Assembly (NCBI GenBank): GCA_035771175.1
Contig: CM069607.1
Location: 11,528,501-11,592,500 of the forward strand
Direction: 5' to 3'
DNA: 64,000 nt
Origin: Paratinospora sagittata
Taxonomy: Eukaryota; Streptophyta; Magnoliopsida; Ranunculales; Menispermaceae
Part shown: piece after piece, positions 35,181 through 47,812 of the stretch
How the letters are laid out: each line of letters opens with the position of its first letter
How positions within the stretch are numbered: position 1 is the stretch's first letter
Made by a program: the position numbers and the translations under genes
Notes under the pieces: model-generated
Database searches by the model: none
Seen by the model: only the letters and a program-made list of their open reading frames with translations
What the model was told of the DNA's origin: nothing

Positions 35181-38100
35181 TGTGTAACGCCCTGTAAATT
35201 GGTCAGGTCAAACATATATGTAGATTGATATGTATTGTAAGACATATATATATATGGTATACATATGTGTATTGACCTTAGAACCGTGCTCTCACGGGAA
35301 ATAAAGACAAAATAGTTTCTGGACAGCGCAGAACCGTGCTCTCAGGAGCGCGCTTCTCACGTTCTGACAAAGTTTTTTTTTAAATAGACGGTAAGGCGGT
35401 TTGCAAGTTTTAAAACCTGAATTCTCGGTCATTCCAACATGTTTGAGCTGGGAAAAGAGGGAAACGAAGGAAATGAGGAACAAAGGACAAGGGTTGCGGA
35501 TCCAAGGTGAGAACTCGATCCAATTTTGATAAAAATTACATGGTTGTGTTCATCTCTCCAAGTTGTCCAACATTAGTGATTTTTGTGAAATTTCTACGAT
35601 TAGATTTGGAGATCTGGGGATGACGATTTGAGCTGGAAAGTGACAATTTTTTTGAGCAATTGATAGGTAAGTGAGTTGTAAACGAAATAGATGTTGTTGC
35701 CGGTGAAATTATGCAAAAAGAATGGGTTTTCATGGATGAATTCTCCACCTCTGCAGTTCTAAGCAGCTAAGGGTTTGGGAGGTGAATTCATGATATTTTT
35801 GTGTGTGTTTGAATATGAAATTTGCTGGAAAATGATTGGTTATCATTTATATGTGATGTACAACAAAAATTATCAGTTGAATTGGTGATTTGTGCGCGAA
35901 GTATGTGAGTAGCTAGCGTAGGAAATATAGGTTGCGCGTGTTAAGTGAGTATTTCTTTAGTTTGGTCTTCTATATAAGGCATTGTACGATACAAATTGTA
36001 TTATAAATCATAAGCATGTAAATGTATATGCATTGTTTTAATTCGTGAAATTGTTTTAATATGGAGTATGCTTTAAACTTGCCAGAGTATGATAAAACAT
36101 GAGATCATTTCTGGGAGGTAGTCCCGTATGAATAATGAGTAAAACTCATAAACCAAGCAACATTCCTGAATTGAATTGGGAAAGAAATCCTAATTCAAAA
36201 TGATCAATGTAGAAATTGGGTAATAAGAGGTCCGTTACGTAGACCATTATTGATGTGATTTTTTGAATAGATCAATAAAAATATACTTGCAAGCGCACAA
36301 GATAAGTTGTAGCATTAGACAAGGTTGATCCACAAAGATTGGACAAGTCACTTTAAGTTTTTTAAAAAATAAATTAAATATTATATACTAAATAAGTCAA
36401 AAAAAATCATGGTTGTTTCTAATGTCCTATGATTTTGAATGCAATAAATAAAAAGAATTTAAAACAAAATTTAAATAAACTTCAAATGAAAATAAAGCAA
36501 TTAAATGAACACAAATAATGCAATAAATAACAAGAAGTAAATGAAAGAAAGACAGAAAAAAAATAGAAATTACTGAAAATAAAACTTCATTAATGTAAAA
36601 TAAAATAAAAGAAAAAGAAAACTTATAGAACTCCAAATCCTTGGACAATGTCACCTTTTGAATAAGCAACTAAAAATAAATCTAACCTAAAAAAATAAAA
36701 ATAAAAATGAGAGTAGAGATGGGGCTTGAATAAGCAATTAAAAATAAATCTAACCTAAAAAAATAAAAATAAAAATGAGAGTAGAGATGGGATCAATGGT
36801 CCTTTGAGTGCCTCCTTTATATAGTTGATTTGTTTCCAAAACAACTATATTTTTACATATAATTTAAGATTTCATTCTCCTAAAATATTCTAAAAGACCA
36901 ACCCCAGTTAAGCACATAATATTTTTCAGAAAAAATAAAATCATAATCATGACACAATCTTGGGTGAAAATCTTTTCATTCTTTCCAAATTTGATTTCTT
37001 GATCATCTTGAAATTTAAAACTTTCTTTTTCACTGCAATTGAGGTGAGAATAATTTCATGTGGCTTCAGGATTCTTTATTAAATTTAACCATCAACCTAA
37101 AAAAATACCTTTATAAAATATCAAGTGAAGCATCACCATATATTATATAAAAATAAATCACTTTAAACAATTGCAATGCTTCTTTTTTTTTTTGAAAAAA
37201 GTATATTCAGGACCTTTAAAATGATTTCAACTCTAAAAAAACACAAAAATAAAAATCAACAAACTAATCCCTAATGAAAATGTGACAAAATATATTTTGC
37301 TAAAAATGCACTACTAAAATAACCTAAAATGCCTAAAAATCTAAAATGTGACGTAAAGAGATTTTTATTATTTTTTTTCTATTTTTTATTTTTATTTTTT
37401 ATTTTCTAGCCTAAAAGCACTAAAAATAGGGATAAAAATATGCAAAATTGTGACTTCATCACACTCCCCCACTAGCATTTTGCTAGTCCCTTAGCAAAAA
37501 TGTGAAATAAAAAAAAATCCTAATGACTAACAAATAATCCTAAAATCTCTACCCCACTAAACTAATGTTCACTTTCACAAACTCATTTATTTATACTTGT
37601 AATCCAAGGCATAGGTGATTCCGTGTTTATGATCCATCCAGCTAGTGAAAAATTTCCAAGTCTTGAGGCATAAAACTCTTATAATGCAAGTAATATTAAA
37701 CTCCTTGTGTAAAGTGAATTATGACTTGGGCCTCAAACTTCTGTTTGTGTTGAGGGTATGTAGTAAGCTCCCTTACACCTAAGGTACTCGATCAAACTGG
37801 TTATCTCAATCCAAACTAAATTTGTACACGGATGGCAAAGTATTGATCACAACCTTTATTGGTGGAATGTGTTATCTACCACATACATCTTGCACACCAA
37901 CTCAAGATGTCCTTATATCCTCATAAACTAATTACATCTTGTACACCAACTCAAGATATTTTATTTAATATATAACTACTTTTACCCTCTCTTTTTTCAC
38001 TTTTCCTTTTTTTTTTTTTGGAAATATGCAACACTTTTGTTGCCTCTTATTTATATATATATATACATACATATATATTATACTACTTATAAATATGACA

Positions 38101-39352
38101 AACCAGTTCTTGAGATAGTCTAATCTTATACCCCATGGCTTGAGGAAGTCCACTTGGGTGAGGGTTAAGAACCTAATTTTAGGCCTAGCTAGATGTGAGT
38201 GCAAATTAAGGAGTTTTCAATTATTTATTTTATAAAAATTGCATGACTCAAGACTCGTACTCCTATCCATTTCACTAGATGGGGGCAATCAACACAATTT
38301 GCCTTGAATAAACAATTTTCACACTTAATTCAACAAACTTATACAAGTAAACACCTTAAACACTTAAAAAAAAAAATTCTTCTTTTTTGTTTTTGTTTTA
38401 TTGTACTCTAACAAAACAAAACAAAACAAAAGCTACTAAAATGACACCTAAAACAAACCTAAAGATGCTAGAATAACCTAAAAATAATAAAATGACACCC
38501 TCCCCCACTAAAACCAGACATTGTCCTCAATGTTAAAAAGATAAAGAAATTTCAAAAGAAAAAGAAAAAAACTATCTAAAATGCCTAAAAATCTAAAATG
38601 TGACATAAAGAGATTTTTATTATTTTTTTATTATTATTTCCTAGCCTAAAAGTACTAAAAATAGGGATAAAAATATGCAAAATTGTGACTTCATCACTTA
38701 TAAATGCATAATAAGGGGTGAGTACATGCTCTATTACCAACAAAAGGGAGATGAATATGCTTTCGTTGAAAATGTGCATGTTTTAGAAAATGAATGCATT
38801 AAAATTACTTTATAAACATATATGTATAGTGAAATATTGCATATGTGGTTTGAATAAGATTTTAAGATATTTGAATCACATGTTTCTTTAAATGTGTATA
38901 TGATGCTATAGTTAGAAATATTCACTGAGTTGTGGTTGCTCACTTCCTATTCTCAAACATTTCAGGTTCAGACCCCAAGGGCAAGGGGAAGGCACGGGAA
39001 GGATAAAGGATCCTTCTACTTTTTGAATGTATGTAGATGTTTCGAAATGTTTAATTGTTACTTTGAGTTGTAAATATATACATAACACTATCTATGGTAT
39101 ATGTAACACTTAGAATGAGAGAATGCATGGATAGTTGTATATGGAATCATATATGATGTTTTGAGGTTTATGATATGAATGTGAATGGTTAGTTTGTGGA
39201 AAATCAGGTCGTGATATTGCTAATATATAATGGAGATTATGTCAAAAAATTTGGAAAGAAATAGGGATGTGATTATTGAGGAAGGCTAACAGGATTATCA
39301 TATATGTGTTGTGTCGGTCATGACGTCACTCTACGGAGTTGGTCACAACATA
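35181..39352. mobile_element. LTR-like insertion inside the Harbinger MYB/SANT gene
   Basis: Begins TGTGTAACGCCCTGTAAATT, similar in style to the solo LTR start at 28562, and ends around GTTGGTCACAACA (39340-39352), where coding sequence of the split gene resumes. It has no pol. It probably represents a solo LTR enlarged by the nested element at 36262-38698. I found no convincing TSD, so borders and class are tentative. Confidence 0.4.
36262..38698 (-). mobile_element. Third copy (inverted, partly duplicated) of the unknown non-coding element family
   Basis: Read on the minus strand it starts TGATGAAGTCACAATTTTGC and ends with a module matching those at 18234 and 20952: AATCTTTGTGGATCAACC ... 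TTGTGCGCTTGCAAG (plus 36280-36345). The starting segment of about 115 bp is present twice (plus 37347-37461 and 38594-38698), so a truncated second copy lies in tandem. The body holds CTAGCATTTTGCTAGTCCC and CCCCCACTAAAACC phrases and no coding frame. Confidence 0.45.
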
Positions 39353-39888
39353 ATACAAATAAAATACCTCAAGATATTCATTTCATGCTAACTCATCAGC
39401 TGTCACATGTTGTGTCTCTAGATCCCACCCAAAACCACTTTAAGAAATCATAACTTTTGCACTCAGATAAACCGATCTAAGCGTTTTTAGCCTTGAAAGA
39501 ACGTTACCTGGAGTTACCATTTGACCCATATTTTTTGCATTACTTGACAAACATAGATAAATGCTTCAAGCTTCCACCCATTGTCTAATTTATTACTCAA
39601 GTCATGTTTTTCAAGTATCACATTAATTAATATTTTATCCATCTTATCATTCCATCTAACTTGTCCTTTACTACTATCATTTCTAACATTAAAAAATGAT
39701 TCATCCATCCTTAATAACATGAAATTAAAAGTTACCAAACCATACAAGGATAGGATTGAAATCATAAATTTGATAAAATAAATTCATCATTAACACAAAC
39801 CAACATTTGTTAAATTAGTGCATACAAAGTAAGTTTTATACAATGACATGCAAATGAAAAGGAAATTAATTACTGACTATGAAATATT

Positions 39889-41039
39889 CTACGTTGACTC
39901 TGCTAGTGCATCTCGTTTGGCGATCCAAGTTAAAAATGGTTGAAATAATATATTTTCCTTTTCTACAATTACATCATCATGTTTTTCTTCTTCACTGTCT
40001 TCATCAGCTTCACACAAATCTTCTGGGTCAATATCTCGCAGAAAATTATGTATTGTACAACAAGCTAATATGACCATAGATTGGGTTTTCATATCAAAAA
40101 ATGGTGAATTTCTCAAATATGCAAATCATTTCTTCAAAAGCTTAATCGTTCTTTTTACGACATTACGTAATGATGAATGACGATAATTGAATAATTATTT
40201 AGTATTTGTGGGTGTATGACCAGCATGATCCTTTAGGTAATACCTAGTACAACGATAAAGTGTTAAAAATCTAGGAACATTTGAAAAACCCCATCAGGCA
40301 AATAATACTTGTGCATAATAGATAAAGAAAATATACTAGTGTTAGCATATCTATTTTAATTTTATTACTTATGTATTAAAATTTAAAAATCGTATATTTA
40401 TACACACCTAAAGGCACAATAAGTCTATCAACTTTAGTAGGTCTAACGACATCTCGTAATAAGCAACCATCATGAGCTGAGCCCTCCCAATTGACAAGGA
40501 CATACGTCAATTTCATATTGAATGTACATTGCTAGTAAAACATTTTGTCGTGTTTCACCTTTTCTATTGCGATACCTAGGTTGTTCAATGATTGAAACTT
40601 TTGCATGGATATAGGTCATATTTATTGCACCAACAACGTCCTATATATTATGCAATATTTAATATATTAAAAATATAAGAGACCATTGAAAATTTCTTAC
40701 GATAAAACTAGTAACGTATGCACTAATATTTTAAAGTATTACTTCAAAGAATTGATACCAAGGTTTTGTTGTAGCTTTATCTCGCGGGGAATTGTTCCTT
40801 GTTGTTGGTTTTACCACATCTTTATACAAGCTAATAAGAGCTCTGAGAACCTTATGCAAATAAATATTGATTGTGTGACCAAAACGAATAAATGTAAATG
40901 TCGTTCGTCTGTTTCTTTGATCATGTCCAATTATCAAAAGAAATGAAGCTACGTGTTTTTCAACTTTAACATGTCGACCATCAACAAGTCCATAGCTTCG
41001 TAGAGTGTTACAGAGTCTACGAAATGAGATTCTCTTCAT
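39889..41039 (-). pseudogene. PIF/Harbinger DDE transposase relic
   Basis: The N-terminal part (41039-40731) has FRRLCNTLRSYGLVDGRHV, VASFLLIIGHDQRNR and HKVLRALISLYKDVV, the helix-rich leader of HARBI1-type transposases. The middle, broken, shows TRYYLKDHAGHTPTN and LFNYRHSSLRNVVKRTIKLL (about 40260-40130). The C-terminal part (40116-39889) has MVILACCTIHNFLRDID. These are the DDE_Tnp_4 landmarks in the right order. Stops and frameshifts interrupt it, so it is inactive. Confidence 0.8.
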
Positions 41040-41040
41040 G

Positions 41041-41866
41041 GGTAATTGTTTGTGTATTAGTCATCTTTTACTATTTCTACTCAATATTGAACATGTTGTT
41101 CTTGAGTTGCGTATCATGTGAATGATGGCATAGATGATAAATATCATCATTATAGTGGCTGCTCGTTTATTATCTTCACTTGGTAGCATCTTGTTAATAT
41201 CTGAATTATTACCAAAGAAGTATTAAAGTTGACACATGGCACTAGTACTCTCATCTCTATCTTCTAATCTTCTAATTATATATTATATACTATATATTAT
41301 ATAAAAGTTATTTTTTTTTCTTTAAGTCACTAATAAAGTTTACTCAGTCAAGGTTCTTTTTTTATTAAGGTCTAGTCCATTTATTTTTAGTGTCTAATTA
41401 CTTCTTCTTCTTTTTTTTCATTTTAAATCTCTTATACAAGTTTATTAAATTTGATAGAATGATAATGTTAATTTCTTAAAGTGGGGATGTAATTAATTGT
41501 CAAATGCATTTGGGAGAGTACAACCCCTAAGAGAGGGGGACCTCTATTTATAGAGGGAGAGTTCAACCCCTGCCTCCAACAATCCCATGTGAGACTAAAA
41601 ACAAAGGAGGGAGAACCTCTCAGGTTCCGTTTGTTTTTAGTCCCACATCGAATTGGGAGGAGAGGTTCTCCCCCCCTTGGTTTTAGTCCTACATGGGATT
41701 GTTGGGGGGAGGGGTTGAACTCTCCCCCTATAAATACCCCTCCCTACAAACTTAAAGCTTGTTAAGTTACATACAAGTTCCACCCTATAATTGGGTTGCT
41801 GGGAGTTCTCACTAGAAGAACCCTAAATGGAACATGAATGATGGGATTCCTCATACGAGGGAAAAA

Positions 41867-41897
<31 letters not shown>

Positions 41898-42245
41898 GGG
41901 CCATGTCTATAAGGTAGATAGTTTTATAGTTTAGGAATGTATTTAATAGTTAGATGAAGTTTAGACGTGTAGAATATATTAGTTAGGTAGGTTAGTAGTT
42001 AATATATAGGTATGATGGTCATTAGTATGTGTATGTCAAGCCAGTTGGGTGTATTTTGAGTTTGTAAATTCAAACCCGAAAACTCACCCGATCTTTAGGT
42101 GAAGGTAGAAGGTGACCCGATAACCTTTAGGTGAAGGTAGAAGGTGACCCGATAGACTCGAGCTTAAGCTTAAAACCCGCCTGAACCCAACTGAGGCTAA
42201 TCGAGTTGGTCGGGTTTGTTGGGTCATCGAGTATAACTTTCAGCC
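41041..42245. other. Non-coding stretch with a hairpin and a duplicated 32-mer
   Basis: Contains the strong palindrome at 41545-41735, listed separately. An A-run plus TA-run lies at 41861-41896. Two tandem copies of CTTTAGGTGAAGGTAGAAGG... lie at about 42094-42155. No gene seen. Confidence 0.45.
41545..41735. repeat. Near-perfect 76-nt inverted repeat around a snRNA-type USE motif
   Basis: Left arm 41545-41620 (TATTTATAGAGGGAGAGTTC... GAGAACCTCT) pairs with right arm 41661-41735 (AGAGGTTCTCCCC... AACTCTCCCCCTATAAATA), with a 40-nt loop. The loop carries GTCCCACATCG (41640-41650), identical to the plant snRNA upstream sequence element, but the TATA at 41728-41735 is too far away for a normal snRNA promoter. 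Possibly a MITE or LTR fragment. Confidence 0.6.
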
Positions 42246-43992
42246 CTACTTTGAACACCACTTGTTCCCAATAAGATTTTGAGTAGACTCTTTGGGAACT
42301 AAGGACCAGGTGTTATTAGCAATAAGGGCCTTGTATTCTTCTTCCACTGCAGCTTTCCACAAAAGACAATTGAGTACTTCCTTTGCAGTTGTTGGTTCAT
42401 GTGATGAGAAGGAACAAGTTTGATAAATTGTAAGTGTTTTTGGCTTGAAAATATTGTTCTTAGCCCATGTTACAATGGGGTGAGAAAGTTGAGGTGGAAG
42501 AAATATAACATGTGGAGAAGATACTTCAGTGTCAGCTGTAGCAAGATCCACACTGTGACGTTCTAGGCTGCTGAAAGAACAACTAAATATTGGCAGCAAT
42601 CTAGGACAAAACACTTAAGATGAAGAGCTCTCAGTCACAACAGGTAGATTAACAGAGGAATAGGGACCAAAAGCAGCAGCAGGTTTTTGAGAACCAAACA
42701 TAAATTTATAAGGGAATCGTTGCTCATTAAAAACCACATTACTTGAAATATAAGCTCTGCTAGTTGAACTAAGACACACATATCCTTTATGACAAACTCT
42801 ATAGCCCAAGAACACACATTCAGTTGAGTGAAATTGGAATTTGTGTTTTTGATATGGTATTAAGCAAGGAAAACAAGAACATCCAAAACACCTCAAATAT
42901 GTATAATCAGACATTTCATTATTCAAAGCTTGATAAGGAGAAATACCATTTAGTGCTGGAGTAGGTAAGACATTGATCAAATGGACTGCTGCTTGAACTG
43001 ATTCCCACCAAAATTTAAGAGGTAACACAGCATGTGCCAAGAGTGTCAATGCCATTTTGACGATGTACCCATGCTTTCTTTCAGCACGACCATTTTGTTG
43101 ATGTTCATACGGGCAAGACTGTGTTGACTCAGAAAAGAAGAGAACGTCCTATATTCACCTCCCCAATCAGCCCTAAAACTCTTAATTTTTTTTCAAAAAC
43201 TTGTTTTCCACCAGGTTTTTGAACACAATAAATGCTTGAAGAGCATCAGATTTCACCTTCAACGTCCATGTAAAACGTGTATTGTAATCAAGAAAACCAT
43301 TACTAGATACAACCGATGCAGGACCCCACAAATCAATGTGGATTAGCTCAAGAGGAGAGGAAACACGTTTGAAATTTCTTTTGTGAGGAAAAGAGTGAGC
43401 CTTACCACATTGACAAGCACACAAAATTCTGAAATTTTATTGAGTTTTAGAGAAGGTTTACACACAAAAAACACTTGAGAAAGTACATGATTCAAAGGAC
43501 GTGCCAACCTGCAATGCCACAAATTTTTTTCCAATGTTGTTGCAGAAGCATTATGAGAAATTGTGTTTGCCGAAAGAGAAAAACCAGCATATAGTGTTTG
43601 CTCCAGAGGATCTAGTTGATACAATCCATCCTTGGTAACACCTTCAAGTAGAATTTGCTTGGTTCGATTGTCCTTCACATACCAAGAATTAGAGTGAAAC
43701 TCAACAAAAACTCCATTATCACAAGTTAACTTGGATATACTCAATAATTTTTTCTTGATAGAAGGAACACATAGCATATGTTTAAGAGATAGATTTGCAG
43801 CAGAGAATCTCATATTAGAGTTACCAATATGAGAGATGTAAATTTGATCCATTGCCAACAGTTAGAGAAGTTTTACCGTCATAATCTGTTGCATTACCAA
43901 GATTATTAGCAAGATCTGCTGTGACATGGTGAGTCGCACCATTGTCCATGATTCATGATGGATCAACTACTGTAGAAGGATTAGCAACAAAT
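42246..43992 (-). pseudogene. Copia A protease-integrase-RT start (broken)
   Basis: Reading downwards from 43992: MDNGATHHVTADLANNLG, the protease region, then GKTSLTVGNG. GAG-pre-integrase follows (WHCRLARPLNHVL near 43520), then the integrase core (LIHIDLWGPASV near 43330; FWWESVQAAVHLINVLPTP near 42990; FGCSCFPCLIPY and FLGYRVCHKGYVC). The RT leader ends KAAVEEEYKALIANNTWSLV (near 42330). At least four frameshifts or stops. The element is cut off before the RT catalytic YVDD box. Confidence 0.75.
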
Positions 43993-44407
43993 TGTTGTGC
44001 GGAATCGTGGTAAAGCATGAAAGGAAAAACAAGACAACAAATTTAACGTGGTTCGGCAAATTGCCTACGTCCACGGGAGACAGCAAACTTGTATTATCAG
44101 AGATTACAAACTACACCCTTAGGTGAATCTTACAGATTGGATATCTTAATAGATCTCTCAGAATAGAACTCTCTGACTCTCAGGAATGAATTTGAAGAAT
44201 GAAGTTAAGCTCTATTTATAGGAGTATTCAAGGGTATTTTCGTAATATTAAATATTAAATATAATATATATTTAATATTATAATAATTATCTTTCGGCGC
44301 GCGGCGGCCGCATTCGGCGCCTTTTCGGCTTGTTTGCCACATGGGGGCTGTTTGTCTCCCACTTTGTCTGCCACAGCCTTTTGTTTGCACATGTGGTGGT
44401 CTCCACA
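43993..44407 (-). repeat. Copia B 3' LTR (415 bp)
   Basis: Starts TGTTGTGCGG and ends GGTCTCCACA on the plus strand. Minus-strand TATAAATAGAGC near 44207-44218 is the likely promoter TATA. It contains one unit of the GC-rich CGGCGCGCGGCGGCCGCATT block, versus three in the partner LTR. Confidence 0.9.
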
Positions 44408-44426
44408 AATCTCCACCTCCACCTCA
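44408..44426 (-). other. Polypurine tract of copia B
   Basis: Minus strand reads GAGGTGGAGGTGGAGA immediately upstream of the 3' LTR, the expected plus-strand primer site. Confidence 0.75.
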
Positions 44427-44511
44427 TGTGGAACAGAGCTCCTCCACACCTACAATCTCTCTACAGATAGCAAGCTTCCTTCAAAAACTGTTGCTGCCTC
44501 CATTAGTGCCC

Positions 44512-47500
44512 TTAGGCACTCCGAGCTCGTGAGATGTTGATCAAGTCCAAACAATGTTGAAACTTGATCCCTGTAACCACCTTTGTAAGCATATCTGCGG
44601 GGTTATCTGCAGTCTTGATCTTTTGCAGAAGAATACTCCCTTCTTCTACTATTTCCCGAACAAAATGAAAACGAACATCAATATGCTTCGTTCGACTGTG
44701 ATGAACTTGGTTTTTTGCCAAACAAATGACACTCTGGCTGTCGTAGAAAACTTCAACATTCTTCTGCACAATTCCCAAGTCTTTAGTCAATCCATGAAGC
44801 CAGATTGCTTCCTTGAAAGCTTCCGTTACTGCCATGTACTCTGCCTCTGTAGTAGACAAAGCAACTTTTGACTGTAGTGTTGATCTCCAACTCACTGGTC
44901 CTCCTGCCATAGTGAAAACATAACCAGTAGTAGATCTGCGCTTGTCAAGATCTCCAGCATAGTCCGAATCCACATATCCGACTAGATGCTTACAACTCTT
45001 CGAATCTCTCTCAAACTTTAAACCAATATCCACAATACCATGAATATACCGTAGAATCCACTTCACTGCTTGCCAGTGGCCTTTACCGGGGTTGTGCCTG
45101 TAACGACTTACCATACTTACAACATGTGAAATGTCGGGTCTGGTACACACCATAGCATACATCAAAGCACCAACTGCATTTGCATATGGAATGTTCTCCA
45201 TTTGCTTCTTCTGATCTTCAGAATTTGGTGACATTGATGAACATAGCTTGAAATGTGGTGCTAATGGTGTGCTCACAAGTTTTGTGTCATTGCCAATGTC
45301 AAAGTTTTGAAGAATTTCTTCAAATACTGAGTCTGAGTCAAACAGATTGTGTTTTTGGCCCGGTCTCGAGTTATCTCCATCCCGAGAATTTTTCTGGCCT
45401 CTCCAAGATCCTTCATTTCAAACTCTGAGCTCAATTGAGCCTTCAGCTTGTTGATCTCCACCTTGCTTTTAGATGCGATTAACATATCATCTACATATAA
45501 AAGCAAGTAGATAAATGTACCATCTTGAAGTTTGCGATAGTAGACACAATGATCAAACTGACTCCGGGTATATTTCTGCCCTTGGATGAAGCTGTCAAAT
45601 CGCTTGTACCACTGTCTCGGTGACTGCTTCAGGCAATACAATGACTTGCTCAACTTGCAAGCCCAATTCTCTCTTCCTGGTACTTTGAATCCATCTGGTT
45701 GAGACATATATATCTCATCGTCCAAATTACCATGCAGAAAAGTAGTTTTGACATCGAGTTGGGCTAACTCGAGATCAAATTGTGCAACCAAAGCCAATAA
45801 TATTCGAATTGACGAATGCTTAACAACAGGTGAGAATACCTCATTGTAGTCAATTCCTTCCCTCTGAGCGTAGCCTTTTGCTACCAGTCTGGCTTTGTAT
45901 CGGATACCATCTGTGCTGGGAGAGCCTTCCTTCTTAGCGAAAATCCATTTGCAGCCAATTGGTTTCTTTCCTGTCGGAAGTGGAACCAACTTCCAAGTCT
46001 GATTTTGATGGAGTGATGTCATCTCCTCATTCATTGCCATTTTCCACTTATCACTTTCCATACTCTGACTAACATCTTTGTAATTGTATGGAATATCATC
46101 TCCTGTGACTGAAAATGCATATGCAACCATGTCGGTGTACCGAGCAGGTTTGCAAATTTCTCTTCGTGGTCGACTGGTGGCAATTGATTGTGGTTCTTGA
46201 CTGATGTCTGGTCCTGGAGCCTCCACCTCAACTGAGATTTCCTTCTCGTCTTCTTCAGGATGGTTGGATATCTCTGCTGACTTGCCAAGAGTTACTGGAA
46301 TATCTAACTCTACCTGCTAAGGCAAGTCTGGATCTCGATTTTCTTTATCAGAAACTGTATGCTTTAACATAACAGATTCATCAAAAGTTACATCTCGACT
46401 TTTTACAATCGTCTTTGTCTCAGGGTTCCATAGTCGGAAAGGCTTAACTCCTTCACTAAAGCCCATGAAAATCGCTTTCTTGGACCTAGGATCCAGTTTG
46501 GATTCCTTCACATGAAAATATGCAGTGCATCCAAAAATGCACAGAGAATCATAATCTGAAACGGGGTGTCCAGACCATACCTCCTTGGGAGTTTTGCCAT
46601 CTAGTGCTGTTGTAGGAAGTCTATTGATGATATGAGAGGCATATGACAAAGCTTCAGCCCAAAATGTCTTGCTCAGTCCAGAATGAGATAACATGCAGCG
46701 AACTTTATCTACCAAAGTACGATTCATGCGTTCAGCAACACCGTTTTGTTGTGCCGTGCCTGGGACTGTGAAATGTCTGACAATCCCCTCATTCTCACAA
46801 ATTTTCTGAAATGGGTCTGACTTGTATTCTCCTCCATATCAGATCTGAGCCTCTTAATCTTCCTTCTCGTTTGGGTTTCTACCATTTTCTTCCATATAAG
46901 AAAGATATCGGGCACTTCATCTTTATGTTTCATGGTATAAACCCAAACATAGCGTGAGAAATCATCAATGAAAGTAACAAACCAACGAATACCGCCCAAT
47001 GAAGCATTTTGAGAGGGTCCCCAAACGTCGGTATGAACATAATCCAATGTTCCTTTTGTGCGGTGGATGGCAGTTCCAAACTTGACTCTCATCTGCTTGC
47101 CTAAGATACAATGCTCGCAGAAGTCAAGTTTCCCGGTCTTTGCACCTTTCAGAGAACCTTGCTTTATCAAGGTTTGAAGAGCCTTCTCTCCAACATGTCC
47201 GAGCCGCATGTGCCAAAGTCGGGAAGTGTCCGATGAAACATCATTAGAATTGGTGCAAGCTGAGACACTTTCGATTACTGTGTTGCCGTCAAGGAAATAG
47301 AGATTTCCTTTTTGAGTACCCTTCATGGCCAAGAATGCTCCACGTACAACCTTCAGAACTCCACCTTCAATGGTTACCTTGTAACCGCTGGAATCAAGGA
47401 CTCCTAGTGATATCAGATTTTTCTTCAGATCTGGGACATATCTGACGTCCGTGAGTCGTCTTGTTGTACCGTCATGCATCTTTAGGCGTATAGTTCCAAT

Positions 47501-47640
47501 ACCTTGTGTGTGGCAGGTATTGTTGTTGCCCATGAGCACGACTCCTCCATCGAAGTCATCCAATTTTGTGAACCAATGTCGATTTGGACACATATGATAG
47601 GAACAACGAGAATCTAATATCCATCTACCAGACTGATTGT
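44512..47640 (-). pseudogene. Copia B pol: protease, integrase, reverse transcriptase, RNase H
   Basis: Order on the minus strand: protease box DSRCSYHMC (about 47600-47628), where the usual catalytic DSG is DSR; GAG-pre-integrase (LWHMRLGHVGEKALQTL, 47200 region); integrase (CEHCILGK, HTDVWGPSQ, FIDDFSRYVWVY). A one-base loss near 46838 shifts the frame at the second catalytic Asp, and the frame resumes at 46727 with MNRTLVDKVRCMLSHSGLS. A stop at 46317 follows. RT (46226-45273) has KARLVAKGYAQ, QLDVKTTFLHG and LLLYVDDMLIASK. A frameshift near 45318 precedes RNase H (45276-44512) with [19 protein letters not shown] and STTEAEYMA. Otherwise full length. Confidence 0.9.
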
Positions 47641-47812
47641 CTATAGATGAAACCGAGAATGCAGAATCTTCTTCTGCTTTTTGTGCTACATTTGCATCTG
47701 TCTTGCCCTTATTTGGACAATCTTTCTTCCAGTGTCCCTTTTGGTGACAATAGGCACATTCATCCTTCGCAAGATGTTGATGTGAAGAAGGTCCTTTTGT
47801 CTTTGAGAGAGA

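Larger units (their letters stand above)
34485..39765 (-). pseudogene. MYB/SANT-like protein of the Harbinger element, split by insertion
   Basis: The N-terminal part (39765-39353) reads WNDKMDKILINVILEKHDL and NGWKLEAFIYVCQVM, the trihelix-like MYB/SANT domain found beside plant Harbinger transposases, followed by DLETQHVTADELA and NEYLEVF. The C-terminal part resumes at about 35090-34980 with CISNYDDLAIIISNEQTT. It ends at 34485 with YLGERPDAANIFYNIIDD and KKDWLYRRL, then TGA. Stops and frameshifts lie in both halves. The family partner normally helps the transposase bind the element ends. The 4-kb block between the halves is unrelated repeat DNA. Confidence 0.65.
34135..41039 (-). mobile_element. 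Decayed PIF/Harbinger-type DNA transposon
   Basis: The left end reads TAA then GGATGTGTTTGGTAGC, the TWA-type target and GTTTGG-rich terminus common in PIF/Harbinger elements. Both expected proteins are present on the minus strand as relics: a DDE transposase (41039-39889) and a MYB/SANT-like partner (39765-39353 and 35100-34485). The matching right terminus was not found, so the element is truncated or too diverged there. A 4.2-kb insertion (35181-39352) splits the second gene. Confidence 0.6.

Noticed and set aside
41640..41735. Possible snRNA promoter (USE plus TATA)
   Set aside because: USE-to-TATA distance is about 78 bases, far longer than in plant snRNA genes, and no snRNA sequence follows.
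44341..44540. Plus-strand frames at the copia B 3' LTR
   Set aside because: Antisense shadows of LTR, polypurine tract and RNase H end.
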